A stretch of DNA of 64,000 nucleotides from Lycocorax pyrrhopterus obiensis (GCA_014706295.1 JACSVZ010000007.1:56372975-56436974); one strand, 5' to 3'; positions 34,201 through 48,600 are shown, counted from the first letter of the stretch. The notes: generated by a model not told the origin, from the letters alone. Made by a program: numbers and translations.

Positions 34201-37200
34201 TAGTGTCATGGTTGTTACAGGAGACATTAAATTTCAGTTCTTGTCAAACACACTCAGCTGCTGACCTACAAAAGATACAAAGCCCCTTTGTTACCAGCTA
34301 ATCTACATTTTATCAGGCCTTTTGCTTTACTTTCTAACACAAGAATTTCTGACGGGATCAGATCCTTAACAAACTAGCATGCATTTTCTGAGCAGCTTGT
34401 TCTTCTGTAGCGCTGCGTATCGACACCTCATCCCAAACCCAAAATTCAGTCAGACGCTCTCTTTCGCAGCATTACTTTGCAGCAGAAGATGCTGATGGCT
34501 TTATTTAATTATGCAATGCTTACTCCACTTCGATTTTTGGTAGGAGGGCAAACAAGCAGCTGTGCACACACGAACAGCCAGTGCCCAGATGAGGAGCAGT
34601 GTCAGCCCTTCCATCAGCTGACACGAGGGCACAGCCAGCTCAGAGCAGCACAGTCTGGGCACACTAAAGCACAATGAGTCTCCAGAAACCGCACTCTCCT
34701 TACTCCAACCTAATTCCAGGAACCTACCTCAGATCTCAAAAAATTGGATCAAGTAGCAGGATTTTGGGATGTGCCAATCTGATAACTCTGTAATTTGTAA
34801 GTAAATAAACTGAATAAAAATTAAAGTTTATGCCAACTTCAAATGTGAGGTCCGTACATAGCTGTTCAATTATAAAAGCAGCAAGCTCTAAGTCACCCTC
34901 CTCTTGAAAAAGTTCCACAACAAATTTTTTTTTCTGTTCAAATGATCTATTTTAGAATCTTTTGTCATGAAAAAAACAGGAACAATAAGGAACAACACAT
35001 CTCAACTTTTTTTCTGGCATTTTCTCATTCTCTCTCATTATAGTAATGCAAACTGAGCCACAGGCCGTTTATGGCAGAATGCTTTTTAAATTAAAATAAT
35101 TTTTCAGATATAGAGAGAAGAAAGCAAAGTGAACTCAACATTTGGGAGTACCAAACTCTCTATTCACATCACTGAACTACAATAGAGTCTACACAGAAAT
35201 TCTGCCCTGACAGCATGTTCCTCAGTTCCTTCCAGTCCTCCATGGAGGACATTTCATAGCAACTCCTCCCTGCTAAGATGGGAAGAAGCATCCAAGCACT
35301 GTAATCCTACACCATACCAGGGTTTGAAAAAACCTGGGAGGGAAGAGGCATGTCCCTGGTTGGCAAATCCACACAATACCAAACAAACAGGCCTGGTCAG
35401 GGTGCAGCTACTCAGAAGAAACACTCCAGGCTACCAAGAAAAATCCACATTGCGACGTGTTGTGGACAATACAGGGCCCGTGCCACCATTTCAGCTCCAT
35501 CTGTCACAGGGTCTGACAGTGCAGCTGCCACTGACACATGGTTGGGAAGTACAGCTGGGAACACTCTCAAGGAATAATCCAACATGTGAAAACCCTCAAT
35601 TACTTCTATCTGGGCAAACTACTACTTAAAAACTTTCTTGGAAGATGAGTGAGAAGAACTAAAGAGCAAAGTTAAACAATGTTTAGAACTCAGGACCTCA
35701 CAGCACTTTAATTTTCAGCAGAGAAGAACTTCACAAATAATGAGTGTATCAAACACAACTGCCACAGTTAGTATTGTCTGAACACAAACTTTTCATGCAC
35801 AAAACAAGCACTGTAATCAACTACACAACAGTTATTTATTTACCATTAAATATGTTTAAATAGCAAGATCATCAATAAAGTACCTGGCCTTCACTATGCA
35901 GGTAAATATAATTTAATTCATAGTGGTTCCTTTTGGCTTTTCTTTTTAGAATATTATTAAATTCAGACTTGCTTGATCCTTTCTGTACAGCCACACTGTT
36001 GCATTTTTCAGCCCAAGACTGTCTCAAAGTGAAATATTACTTTTTCTTACAGGACAAAAATACCAGCTTTGCAGATGTGTAAGCACCTCACGAGTGAAAG
36101 CTGCCTGTCCAGTTTGCAATAATGCAACTTACATATTAAAATCAAAATTAGAGACTCCTTGCTATTGTAATTTGGGCAATTCCCTTTCAAAGTCTCCTTT
36201 GTTTCATAACTGTAGAAACCATTTAAGAGTAAAGACAGAAGTCTGTCTGGGCTGTAGACTTGTGTTAGTGACAGACCAAGGCTGGCTGATAAGCTGGTGT
36301 CCTGCCCTCCCCTCTCTTCCACGGACACATCTCACAAGCACACATCTATCTGCAGGAAGCGCAAAGGAAGACAAACATCCCACAGTTATGGCTCTTTCCC
36401 AGAATTATTTGATGTATGCTGCACACAGTTTCTGACGATAATCCTTCCCCTACCCAACACACATTCTAGCTTAGACAACACAACTTCACAAACAGTTTTA
36501 ATTAATTGCTGGACTGGCTATTGGCTCGTATTTCATGTAGAAGAAAGTGCACAAGAAAATGGAAAGGCTGAAAGTGCAGTTAACAGACACAGCACAAATC
36601 CCTTCCTCCCATCCGGGCTTAGGGCTGATCACTTGGACGTGCCTTACATAACACCATAAGCTGTCAGACCACACAGAGCAGTGCCTCTGATCTGGGGTCC
36701 CCAGCAAGTGCTGGAGATCCTCACACAGCATCTCAGCTGTTACCAAGAGCAAGTGAGGGAAGGACTAAACGCCTTAGGAAACACCACGGTAAAAAGCAAT
36801 TTGGACCTGAAGACACTTTCAAATATACAAAAATGTGTTAAAGTCCATTGGCACCCCACCCCCCCTCTCAGCCCTGCCCCAGTTTAGCCAAGATGAGTAA
36901 CTGCTGGAGAAGGCACAAGTGACAAAGTGTGCATACAGGGAGGAGTGCAGTCCTACCAGCTTACTCCCATACCTAAACTCCTATGCAACAACTTCTTCAC
37001 AGGAGCCAGAAATTACCAGGAAATAGCAGCTCAGAGAAAGGACACTTAGTATCAACTTTTTGGTCAACAAATCTTGACCTATAACACGCCCAAGTCTGGT
37101 ACAAAGTAACTGGAACACAGAACCAAGACATGCTACTGTTCAGACTCAAGAAACCCCAACAGAAACAACAAACAAACCCAAAACCAAACACAGACACACA

Positions 37201-40200
37201 CACACCCCTGTTGCGCGACACACCCCAACCCTGAAAACAAAACAGAAAAAAACCCCACATTTAAACATTTCCCCACATTTTGAAAGTAAGACTAGCCTGA
37301 ATAGCATTCAGTAGGTATAGGAAAGGAACAAGAGGAAGACTGAGTTTAGCAGAGAATTATTCTGGAATTAATAACCTTCCCACTGTCATTCACTGTGTGT
37401 GGAAGTAGAGAATAAAACTGTTTCATACACAAATATTGTAGAAGCTGAAATTATGTTTAGGAAGCACTTGGAAGTTTTGCCTCGATTTAGAAGTTAGTTT
37501 GAAACCCCCCACAACAACCTGTTTATGTTATGTCTAACAGGATCTGGAAAATTCCTGCACTTAAGGACATCTTTCTAAGTTCCTTACTCCCATTTCATTT
37601 CACAAAGCACTGATAAGAGCTTTGCTTTACAAACTATGGCAGCTAAGTTTCAGAGCACAACATTTCACTCTGGAGAAGGAACTCCTCTGTTAGGATCTGT
37701 ACCTTCCACAGCTAAAACAAGTGGATCCAGGCTGTTCCCAAGAGTAAATGAACCACATTCTCAGCAGCTGATATCTAACGCTAGAGTACAAGGGAGAGCT
37801 AGCTGCTGACGGAGCTCCAGTGTTCCAGTGCTCAGTAGAGAGAAACTTCCATCCTTAAAAAACCCCAAACTAAAGCACTATCACTCTTGTCTGTCACTTG
37901 TGTATCTCATTCCACATTTACTAACAAAGCTCACATGTATATTTTTAATGAGAATGTGTTTAGCAAAGTTTTTTCCAGGAATTTTGGGTGGATTTTTTTT
38001 TTTTTTAGTGGAACAAGGGCCTGGAATCATTTAAACTAAGGATCAATAGTAGCTGGCAAAAGCTAATACATGATCAAGAGTCACTAAACCTAGAAACTCC
38101 CATAGTAAAACTAAATCATAATTAAATGAGAACATAAAGGAAACAACAAGAACCAAACCACCACGGTTCCACCAAAGCATCTCACTAGAGAGACAAAGGA
38201 TCATTACATCTGCAAATGCAATGACACACCTCTTCACAGCTTGTTCTAGTCAACTGAACAGTTCTCAATCCATTTTCCTTACCCTATTTGCTTCAAATAG
38301 AGATACTGGATGCATTCACCTACATAACACTGACATATGTTTAAGAGTTAGAGCGATATAAAAGATCCACTAATAAAGGAACTTATAGCTTATTAAATAT
38401 TAGAAATCAGCATGCCCATACTTTAACAGAAAAAATCAGACCATTAGCAGCAAAAGCAAACAAGAAAAAAAGCTCTTTTCCTGATAGACGACTGTGCATT
38501 TATTCTTTCAGTTACCAAATCAGAAATCACTGAATTTTCTCTGGTAGCACACAACTTTACTTCAGTATCCCAAGTGCCACCTTCTCACAAGACAAGACTG
38601 TAAGACTCAATTTTAGCAGCTGAACAGTGAATCTCACTGTGAGATTTAAGCCTCAGTTAACCAATTTCCAAGAAAAATGTGATCTTATGGCAATATGCTT
38701 TGTTGCATTGTAATAACTCCCCCTTATAAAAAATAGTAATGGAAATTCAGAATACTCAAGCGAAAGAGTTTATACTATCCAGTAAGTCTAAGCACCTCGC
38801 TTTAGATTATATATCCTGTTTTAAAAAGACATATTTCAGTTTACCATTCTAATCCACAAATAACATCTGCAGCCTATTATCAGAATGTACCCTACGCACG
38901 TAAGATACAATTTCATAAAAACATACAAGTACTTACCCTTAGAAAACAGAAAAGAGTTCAGGCAGGAAGATTCTGGATTTTGCATAAAGCGTGGTCATCC
39001 AAGAGTCTTGAACTACCCCAGAGGCCAAGCCATCCACCGAGGTAGGATGATGCGACTTAAGAGGAAAAACAAAACAAAACCAGAGTATTTGATTACTATG
39101 TGGTGGTTTTTATTTTTTTAAACCAGAAGTATTAAGCACACAATTCAATACAACTTTTTAAATGATTTGTGCTAAATTCTATTAGAACAGATAAATATGG
39201 GTAAAACCCCCTAAAGTTCGTGAACACACTGAAATAAGAGGACCGAACAGTTTCACCCGTGAACACATAAAACGTGGAAATTATCTTTCATAAATGAGTA
39301 TTACATGCTGATCCTCTAAGTGTTAGGCTTTAGGATAAGGATTTGCACTGATATTTCTTCAGGTTATCAAACACCAATTTACAATTGTAATAATCTCCAA
39401 AATCACAAAATCAGGAGAGAGAATACCATGCACTGTGAAGAACTACATTTCAGAATTATCTCCTAACACTTACAGGCTGCAAAAGCAGTTAAGATTTTTA
39501 TTTAATTCCCCAACGTTCCTCTATTTCAGCATACACAAAACCAGTATGAGAAGATATTTGACAAGGCGTCCTATGATTGCGTCTAATATTCAGTGTGGCA
39601 CCATTTCCATCAAAACCCTGACATAGCAACATCTGCAGTATGGCTAGAGACCACATGGATTAAATCATGGATTAACTCAAGGCATTGGAAACTGGGAAAT
39701 GTGAAAAGGCTGAAGTGACAGTAAATTATGGACTAGGCTAGGAGATGTGGAGGGAATCGCACGATCCATGCTCTTGAGGTCTCACCTCCACCTGGAGAAT
39801 CAAACAGTTGTGAATTCCAAGAATTAAAGCCCTTGCAGGGGCTAACAGCCTGCAGCCAAGGACTGGATGTGACATGTCTGTGCACATCACACACACAGAC
39901 ACCTGACCCAGCTACGGCAAACTGCCTCACGGATGCACCGCAGGAGCAAGGATCAGTACTATCCAGATAAACACAGTCCTTTCATGATCAAAAATCAAAG
40001 AGTTCATACATTATTTCACAAATCTTAAAATAATACATAGTGAAAGGCAGTCTTACATTCAGACAGACGGGCAAGTAAACGCCTACAGTGCATCTTATAT
40101 AGCAACTCATAGCCTGATGCTACCAAAGGGCTCCTCCGCTTACAGAACCTCGGAACTGTAAAGATGCAGTAAAACAGCAGTAAAATGCCCGTGACCTAAG

Positions 40201-41340
40201 CAAGCCAAACCTAACCCACAGCAACAAACACGTTAACATCTCCCTCCTCCTCCTAGAAGCTGACTTCTTTCCCAGTATAAGGAAATCCATGCTATCTGTA
40301 AATAATAATAATAATAAAAAAAAGCCCCAAACAAAGAGACAAATGAAGATTCATAACCTATTTACTCTGAAACAGCAAGACTTCAGATGGCCACTACTGA
40401 GGTTCATTAAAGTGTACTTGTTAGGTCACAGGGAGAGGTGTGCAGTCACTGCATGTTCTATACACTGAATATAAAAACACACGTTTTAGAGTTTTAAGAT
40501 TTTTTAATGCTAAAACAACTTCACGAAGCTAACAAGTATACTAAAATGTTGAAAAGTTTTAGATTTTAGCACCTTAGCTAAAAAACCCCAAACCCAACAA
40601 AATTAGAACCACTAGATAAAAAACCAGTACTGTTACTTGTATTTTAGAAGTCCAATATTTTGCTAGAAGGAGATGAAGTCAAGAAGTTTTCAAATTTAAT
40701 TTCTTTATTATATACTTCAAAGGATTCCTGCAGAAGTAACTGTGGAGGTTGTGACTTTTGCCCTGTATGATTTCACACTGGGATGAGTGTCAGGAAGAAG
40801 TACAGAGGTAAGGTTATTAGGTTTAGTTTTTACAATCTGTTAGGAAAAAAAAAGACAACTATAGAAGACACAGAGTAGCTGTAAATCACTATGAATTTTA
40901 TCTCTAGTGGATTATTTTTTGTTTCTTCCTGTCTTCCCTTCCTAGTACCTGTTTAGGGGTCACTTTAGAATTTTGAGATTACAGCATCATTTCAACGTTA
41001 ATGGTATTTCCCCCATTGCAGCTAACTGCCTGAACGACAGAATTTTAGCCACATCAAAAATAAAGTGGAAAACTACGGCATAAGGCTCCTACCCATGCTT
41101 TTAGAAACTAGCATTCCAACACAGTTTGAAAAATTCCAGGCCTAACTAGGGCAGAAATTATTAACTGTACCTATTTGCGAGCTTAATCTGCAATATGCAT
41201 AAAAGAGACCAATCTTATGCTCCTCCACTCCTATCCACCTGCTCGTAGCCCAGACGAACGCGCATTTACTGAGCCAAACAAAACCTGCTATTAAAAATGT
41301 AACTGCAGCATATACATAAGTCGCAACTACCAAGCGGCAG
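31209..41340 (-). other. Probable long 5' intron of the SERTA gene
   Basis: About 10 kb of AT-rich sequence lies between the acceptor at 31209-31211 and the nearest upstream CpG island. Only short overlapping frames are seen. An isolated GTAAGT on the minus strand at 38931-38936 follows a pyrimidine-rich acceptor-like stretch by one base, so it is not a usable exon. A short (AAT)n run lies at about 40302-40317. No other gene is recognised. Confidence 0.55.
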
Positions 41341-41659
41341 CGACCAGGAGTGCCAGGATGGAAACGCTGCGATTCAGGGAAAGCCCTTTCCTGCCGCCCT
41401 CCCGCAGCCGCTCCCGCGGCTCCTGCCACCATTTGGCCTTTGTGGAAGGAGTGTCGGTGCTTCCTGCGGGCGTCCCGCCCCCCCTCCCCTCCCCGCGGCC
41501 GTGGGCAGCGGTAACCAGAGACAACCTTGGGCTTCCCGAGCTGCGAAAAGTTACACTCCTCCCCCTTCCTCCGCCCGGCTCGCTCAGACCCCGGCCGGGC
41601 TAATTATAACTGCGCGAACAACTTCCACCGCCGGCCGCGCTCCGGGCGCTCCCCCCGCG

Positions 41660-41747
41660 CCCAGCCCAGCTCCCCGGGGCCGCCGTGCCCGCACCCCGGC
41701 CCCGCTGTGCCCCTCGCACCCAGCCCAGCTTCCCGGGGCCGCCGTCC
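41660..41747. repeat. Direct duplication inside the SERTA-gene CpG island
   Basis: A segment of about 27 bp, CCAGCCCAGCTCCCCGGGGC followed by CGCCGT, begins near 41661 and recurs with one mismatch near 41720, a spacing of 59 bp. Confidence 0.75.
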
Positions 41748-42461
41748 CTCCGCACCGCGCCGCGCAACCCCGGGGCCCGCCGTCCGCTCCACCTGTCCCC
41801 GCTGTCCCTTCTGCCACCGCACCGCCGGGTGCCCCCCCACCCCTCACCGGCACAGCCCCCCCGCCCCGTCGGGGCTCCCGCCGCGCCCGCCTTGGCCTCT
41901 CCCCGTGCCCGGCCGTCACCCCGCGGCCGCCGCTGCCCTCCCTCTGCCCCCGGCTCCCAGCCTCGCGCTCTCCCGCCGCCTCCCGCCGTCTTCCGACCGG
42001 CGCCCCACCTGGGAGCAGAGGAACCTCCGTTCCTTCGCAGCCGGCCGAGCTCCCTCCCTTCGGCGGGGCTGGGACTCCGGCCGGGAGGAGGCGGAGGCAG
42101 CGCCACCCCCGCCGGGCCCCGGCAGCCTCCGCTCCGCCCTTCCCTCCGCCCGCGACTCCCGCGGCGCGGCGCGCGGGGGCGCTGCGTGCGCCGCGCGCGC
42201 CAGCTGCCCGCCCTCCCATTGGCCGGCGGCCCTTTCAACCTGCCCGGCAACCATTTTCTGACTGGCGGGCGAGCCGGGGAGGCGGGGCTACGGCTGGCCC
42301 CGCGGCGCCGCCCAATGGGAGAGCCGGGAGAGCCGGGGGGGCGGGGCCGCGCGCCGGCCTCGCCCAATGGGGACACGGGCGCCGCCGAGTCCCGCGTCCC
42401 CCGGCGCGCCGCTCCGGGGGCGGCTCCGCCCTGCTGGCGGGGGCGGCGGGGCGGCCGGGGC

Positions 42462-42506
42462 GGGCTGGGCTGGGCTGGGCTGGGCTCGGCTCGGCTCGGC
42501 TCGGCT
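42462..42506. repeat. (GGGCT)5(CGGCT)4 pentamer repeat, G-quadruplex capable
   Basis: Five GGGCT units followed by four CGGCT units make 45 bp with no interruption. Five consecutive GGG tracts separated by CT on the plus strand meet the simple G-quadruplex rule (at least four G3 runs with short loops). It lies about 95 bp from the nearest CCAAT box, upstream of the SERTA gene on its strand. Confidence 0.93.
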
Positions 42507-42660
42507 CGGCACCGCACTGCTCTGCCCACCGCTGCTGTCGCACCTTGCGCCGTGAAACTACCGCAGAGCCACCGGCCAGCCCGGACCCAAGCCCAGAACC
42601 ACCACCCCTCCCCCCTTTTTTTTTTGTATAAACTCGCAGTCCGTCTGTGACCAACACTAC

Positions 42661-45600
42661 CAGATTTCAGTAAAAGGCACGCCCAGGGCCTCCACGGAGC
42701 AGCGTTCCTACAACGCCCGGTGCCAGGGCTGTTGGGAAACGAGGCGCACACGTCTCCCGACCAGCCCTATAGCTACGTCAAACATTGCACAATTCTTCCA
42801 TGAATATTCACTTGATTTTTTTTTTTTTCTTCAAAGATGAGGTGGTTTTAGCCATGCTCAGACCTCGTATTTGCCTTTCACGGGCATTTGCGTAATCAAG
42901 TTACATTGGCATGAGTGTTTGTACAAACTAGATTTCAAAATCTGACATTGAAGTATTTGTAAAGATTGATTTTGAGCTTTTGTGGAACCCTGCCATGGGT
43001 TGGTTACCTGATGCATCCCCAAAAAGCTTCTTGATCTAAACCCATCTCTGAAAGAGCCAATCTCTAGGACAGTGAAACCAAACAAAACTCAAGGACATTT
43101 GCACAGATGAGTTCCTACACTGAAGGCGAGCACAGACCAAGTTCACACACAAGCTTCCATATCAATCTCATAAATACTACAGAAACATTTGCAATTGTCT
43201 GGTGGAGATACACTACAACTTCGATAAAAGGTCAGCTGCTTTTTGTGATTATTCAGCAAAGGAGATTTTTTTCTTTTTAAACCCTCAGGTCCAACAGATC
43301 TTAACCCTTGTGTCTCCTGATGGGCACTCGTGAAGGGGTAGGAGTATCCAAGTCCTGACCCAAACGCAGGGGTGAAGGGAGAGAGACAGAAAGCCGGAGC
43401 TGACCCCCGCAGATCCCTCACTGAGGGCAAAGGGACCGTCTCTCCAGGCCACATCTCTCCTGCAGCATGGTGCCCCCGATTCCTTGGCCACAGCTGTGCT
43501 CTGACCTCACTGCTGGGGGTCACAGAGCACAGAAGGGGAGCGAGTGCTGCCACAAGAAGCACTAATGAATCCTTTTTGACACGCTGCCGGAGCTGCGTCA
43601 CCTCCCCAAATGGCTGAGGGGTGACACCCCGACCCTCATGGTCCATCTGCTGCACCAAGTCTGAGTGCAGGACCAGTGTCAGCACCGAGGGGGAGGAGTG
43701 GACCAAACATATCCCCCATATCCCTTCCCACCACACACTGTGGCTTAAGTGGAGGAGTAACTCTGAGATGTTCAGGGTTCTTCTGTCTGCTAAAGTCAGC
43801 CAGAGACAATCAGGAGTATTGCACCAGGACCGACCCCTGCCATACGCTTGGGATTATCCCCAAGGAATAGACACAGAATAGGCATACAAAGGTAGCTGGT
43901 GCAGAAGGGACAGATCTGGAATCATTATGTCCAATACGGAGTATAAAGGGGTAGTTTAACTAGCAGTACCACCAAGGTGTCCTCACAGCTTGAGCAAAGA
44001 TTAGGCTTTGGAGACTTGACCCCCGCTAGCCAAAAGTCTGTGACCTCTGGGCAGCCCTGCAGCACCAGTACAGTCCTGGACAATTCTCCCTCTCCACAGC
44101 TCAAGGCAATCCTTGAGCCTCTGGTACAGCCATTGTCCTCCAGTCCAGCAGACCTCCCAGAAAGACACCAACACTGGTCACCCTCCTCTCCTCACTCTTT
44201 CTTACGTGATTAAGCTAAGGTGGTCAGCTGTTCTGTAACCAATTTTTGTTCTGTGCAATAGAAAAGGGTGAATGTGCCTTCTATAGCAGGTGTTTCTAGA
44301 AAGGTCAGTTGTTTCAAGCATGCTCTGACAAAAGCTACAGAAAAAAAGAACCTGGAGTTGTTTAAATGCATGCATCAGAACTTTGGATTCACGGCTTAAC
44401 GCTTGAAGAAGTTAATAGAAATGACACAAAATTTGGTGATTATTCGCAAAAGGTTTGGTCACTTTTTTGCTTGTGTTAACAGTGGGATTCACATAAAAGA
44501 ACTGGAACCTCATTTAGCTTGGCAATTGTTAATGTCTCATGTTCTAGAGGAGCCATGCTTGTCTCACATGGTGAAGAATTCAGTGGGCTGAGCTCACATA
44601 TAAGGTCTTTCTTGAGAAAAAAATTCCTTTAAAAGGCCCTTACGTTCTCAAATGAGGTCATGTTCTAGGAGTCTAATGCTCTCCCATTTTGACTTGAACT
44701 AAGCTTGAGGCAAAAAGAGGATTGCATATGATTTTTTAATGATTTAAACATGGCCTTTCAGTATGACTGTACTCACTGCAGCAGGCCAGGATGCCATTCT
44801 CACGAGCAGCATATTTGCTTTTGCAGCAAATTTCACATAAACCAGGAAAAAATACAACCCCCAAACCAGTCAAGGTCTCTATATAACTGATCTGAAAGGA
44901 ATGCCGGAGGTTTGCTACTTCTTCTTACCTTCATACTAGGCATCTATTCAAAAACACGGTTCCAGGAACACAGGAAATAGTGAAGACTGCTTTCCTATGG
45001 ATTTATGCCTGTGATTACCTCTGCGTCCAAGGTAGGAGCTCTAATTGAAGCTGGTCTCATGCCTGGAAACTTATGTCTCTCCCTTATCTGGATTACTGGA
45101 TACCAGTACAGAATGCTGTTTTCTTCTGATATCTCCACACTTAGAAAAATTCTAAAAATGTAGTGACTGTGAGATCTGCCAGATTTGATTGAAATGAATT
45201 AGCTATTCTAAAGCTGAATGGCAGAATGATCCTGTATTGCGGTACTTCCATAGGGAAGTGAGAAAGGCACAGCACACTGCACTAAAGCACCTGTTTGGTG
45301 GTAAAGCCTATGCTTACTCAAGTTTTTTAGAAAAAGCCATGACACAAGATAGTTATTACAAAACCTAACAACACCTTACTGAATATTTCTCAGAGTAGGA
45401 AATCAGCCATTGTTCTCTTTTGTCAAAAGAATCACAATTTACAAGAAAAAGCACTTTCACCCTATACCTTTCGAACAAAGCAGAGACACAAAAGCAAACG
45501 ATGGTACTGAGCTTCAATTTGAACAATTAACCATTCACCAACTTTGTCTCAAACTTCAGTCAGCTCACTGGATACAAAATAATCCCAACACCCAGTACTT

Positions 45601-48600
45601 TTCATATCTAGCCTTTTTCTCAGTAATGATTTTAAACACAGGAAAGTGAATTTGTTACAAGTACTGGGGTTTTTTTCCTTTAAGTATTAAACTCTTTTGA
45701 GTTTTGAGTTTGTTTTTTATCAACATACCTGCTCTTCCCTTTGGAAGTCCTGTTTTGTAAGCTTCCACAACCCCAGGCTGAAGTTGCTTTACTTTTTATT
45801 GATTTCCTCTCCAAATCTTGTCTGTAAATGGAACATGAAAAATAGTATATACAGTTCCTTTGCTACAGCATTTTACTATTGCAGTACATATTTGAACTTC
45901 CCACAAGCTCCTAGGAGACTTCCAAATACAGCACACGTGGGGATACAATTTCTGTTTAATTCTGGTTTTGCAAGAAGTCATGTAATCACCTGTATCTTCA
46001 ATTACTCTTCCCTAAAAAGATGACAGTTGAAATTACCCAGATGTTTCCCTGGCAATGCAAAGTGGCCTCTAGCATTAGGTTTTCCTGTTGACATGTTTGT
46101 CATGCATGAACATCTACCACAATAATTCTTCAGATCATAAAGCACTCATTTTGGGGGAATGTTGGTTAAGCAAATGAATAATTGCTGTTTTTTTTAAAGA
46201 AAGAGCTACCATACAAACTTATAAAAATCATGTCAGATAATGGAATTTTAGTATTTTTCACTAGCTTTTTTTAAAAAAAAAGGCACTACAAACATCTAAA
46301 ATAAGTCTCTTTCCTGACAAATTATTCAATGGGATTTCACCTCTCCATGAAAATTCCTTGGAAAAAAGTAGGAAAATTTATCTTAACTGTCAACATTGCA
46401 AGAGACACCAAAAGAAGTTCAGACAATCCTTGCAAAAGCTTGTATTTGATAAGCCAGATTGACAAAATACGTGTGTTCCCATGATGTTTATTTCATTTCT
46501 TTGAAACTTGGTGGCTTTGTACTCTTAGTATTAGTCACAGAGCGTGAAATCGCTCATTTAAGAACTGATGAACAAACAAAATTTGTCATCATCAGTCATG
46601 GTTTTTTTGCATATGGGACTATACATCCTAGGTCTGAGACACGAGCATACTTTCACTTTGAACAGAAGTAATTTTTGAAAGCATTTTTATTTGTCTTATC
46701 ATAGATGTCAGAAAACAAATGTGTTGGGTTTTTTTCATTCTAGCTTTTGACAGTTTGTTTACTTATAAAGGAATATGGAATAAGTTGCAAGACTGTAAAG
46801 CATTCACACAAATCAATATTTTGAGACACAAAAAATCTGTAATGGTTAGGTAATTACAATATTAAACTATACTCTCAGTCAATTTACAATAATGCCTTTT
46901 AAAATGCTTACTAAAGAAGCCTAGACATACCCGAGACTTCAAAAAAAGTCTAAGGACAGCTTTGAAAACAGGTAATTCCTGGTGAGTCTGCAGGCTCAGC
47001 TCACGTGTGAATCCCTAACCTGCTCCAGGGCTGAAACCCTTCACTGCTGCACCTCCAAGGCAGCCTGGTCAGGAAAGGAGCTTTTTCATTCAAAGACCTG
47101 ATTCTCTCTTCATTGACCAAATTTGTCCTTTAGGCAAATATAGCTATGTTTGTAGACACAGGTGATGTCTTTTGCTAGGCAAACTCCCAGAGCTGCAGCA
47201 GAGAGAGGGGGTTAAAAGAAGCCAACAAGCACCACACAGAGAAGCAATAAGCAGACAAGCCATTGTTACAGCAGCCTGGATCCTTGCACTTCTTGCCTTT
47301 GCTGAATGCTTGAGCTCCAGAAACTCTGATTTTCTGGCAAGGAAAAAGGAGAAATAAAGCCACAGGCACAGAGGCACAAGGGGACAGATACTCAATGTTA
47401 CCTGCAAAGGAAGCAGATTAGATATTAGCTATGTGCTTGACAAAGCCTTCTTTTGTGCAAGTCTACAGCCCAATGCCACCAGGCAAACCAACAGCCGTGT
47501 TTCACACATGGCATTGATGCCATGCAAGCTCCATCGCTCTTCCCTAGGAGCACAGGAGAAAAAAGGCTGCTAGGAGTGGCAGCAGAATCTGTCAGAAGCC
47601 TTTCCTAATTTAAGAGGCGAAGTTGTTTTTTAATTTCCAATTTACATGTAGAAATTTTAAAAATCCCCACCAGCAAGTATCATCTCTCACCATTTGTAGT
47701 AACAGCTCACTAATTCAGAATTCACAATCTTACAGGCACCTTTTCATTTCTGATGTCTCTCATTACCTTAGAGGATCACATAGAGGGGGAACTTATTGTA
47801 TTAACCTTTAAGTGATGCATATTTAACCAATACCTCTTTGGACTAGCAAAGAAATGACATTGGCATTTAGAAAATAAAGCTTTTTTTTTATTATTCTTTT
47901 TTTTTTTTTTAACCAGGGGAAGTGAAGCATGAGAAGCTGAATTAGACTGAGACACATTATTGAAGCAGTAGGGAGACAAGCTGATTTTGCAGACTGGTCT
48001 CTGCAAAGTCAGACCACTTGTAGGCACACATCAGTTCTGCATGGTGACTGTGCAAGTTTCAGCAATACCCATTCTTACATCTGCTGAGCCAAGATATCAG
48101 GCTTGTAAAAGCATATAAGATTTGGCATAAGTTTTAAGAATGTAACAAAACAGGATATATATTTCTGTTTAAATGCTTAACTCCACAAATGCCTACTTAC
48201 CTAACACCTTTCCGGTTAAGCCAAGTAGTCTATAAATTGTTTTAACTAGGCACAGCTTCCTCAGTAAAGCAATGCACACAGCTAGATGCTTTGTACAGTA
48301 ATAAAGAACAGAGTTATAAATACACACATGTGCATTTGACAGTTTAACAAATGAACAAATTATACTGATTCCTATCTATAACACGCAGACTAATGCACAC
48401 GAAGGAGGCGGGGAAGAGCATTTTTAAAATATCTGAACATGAAATTGCTCATTTAATGAAAATGTAGGGTGTGGAGGCAGAGGGGAACACCCACAATTGC
48501 TCAAACCTGTGGGTTTTCAACACAGTTCAGAGCAGTTTGGGGAAAGTTTCCCAGAGGAACAGAAGATATTTATCAATATTCCAATCAATGCTGATGTTCC

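Larger units (their letters stand above)
41341..42660 (-). promoter_or_regulatory. CpG-island promoter of the SERTA gene
   Basis: An island of about 1.3 kb with very high GC and CpG. Three CCAAT (NF-Y type) boxes sit in a cluster: one in minus-strand orientation (ATTGG at 42218-42222) and two in plus-strand orientation (42312-42316 and 42364-42368). GC boxes are abundant. It is the first CpG island upstream of the SERTA coding exon in transcription direction, and CDCA4 has its own island, so assignment to the SERTA gene is the simplest reading. Divergent plus-strand transcription is possible. Candidate first-exon donors on the minus strand include CAG|GTGGGG near 42008 and CCG|GTGAGG near 41848; I cannot choose between them. 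The very long open frames across the island on both strands are a GC effect. Confidence 0.75.

Noticed and set aside
38931..38940. GTAAGT donor on the minus strand as the end of a 5' UTR exon
   Set aside because: The nearest acceptor-like sequence lies one base upstream, which would leave a 1-nt exon; no better acceptor was seen close by.
41501..42751. Open frames of 376 and 383 codons on opposite strands
   Set aside because: They overlap on both strands inside a CpG island with extreme Pro/Arg/Ala composition and a pentamer repeat; a base-composition artefact.
43464..43490. Retroviral primer-binding-site-like TGGTGCCCCCGAT
   Set aside because: No flanking LTR ends, polypurine tract or gag/pol frames were found; the resemblance is short and likely chance.
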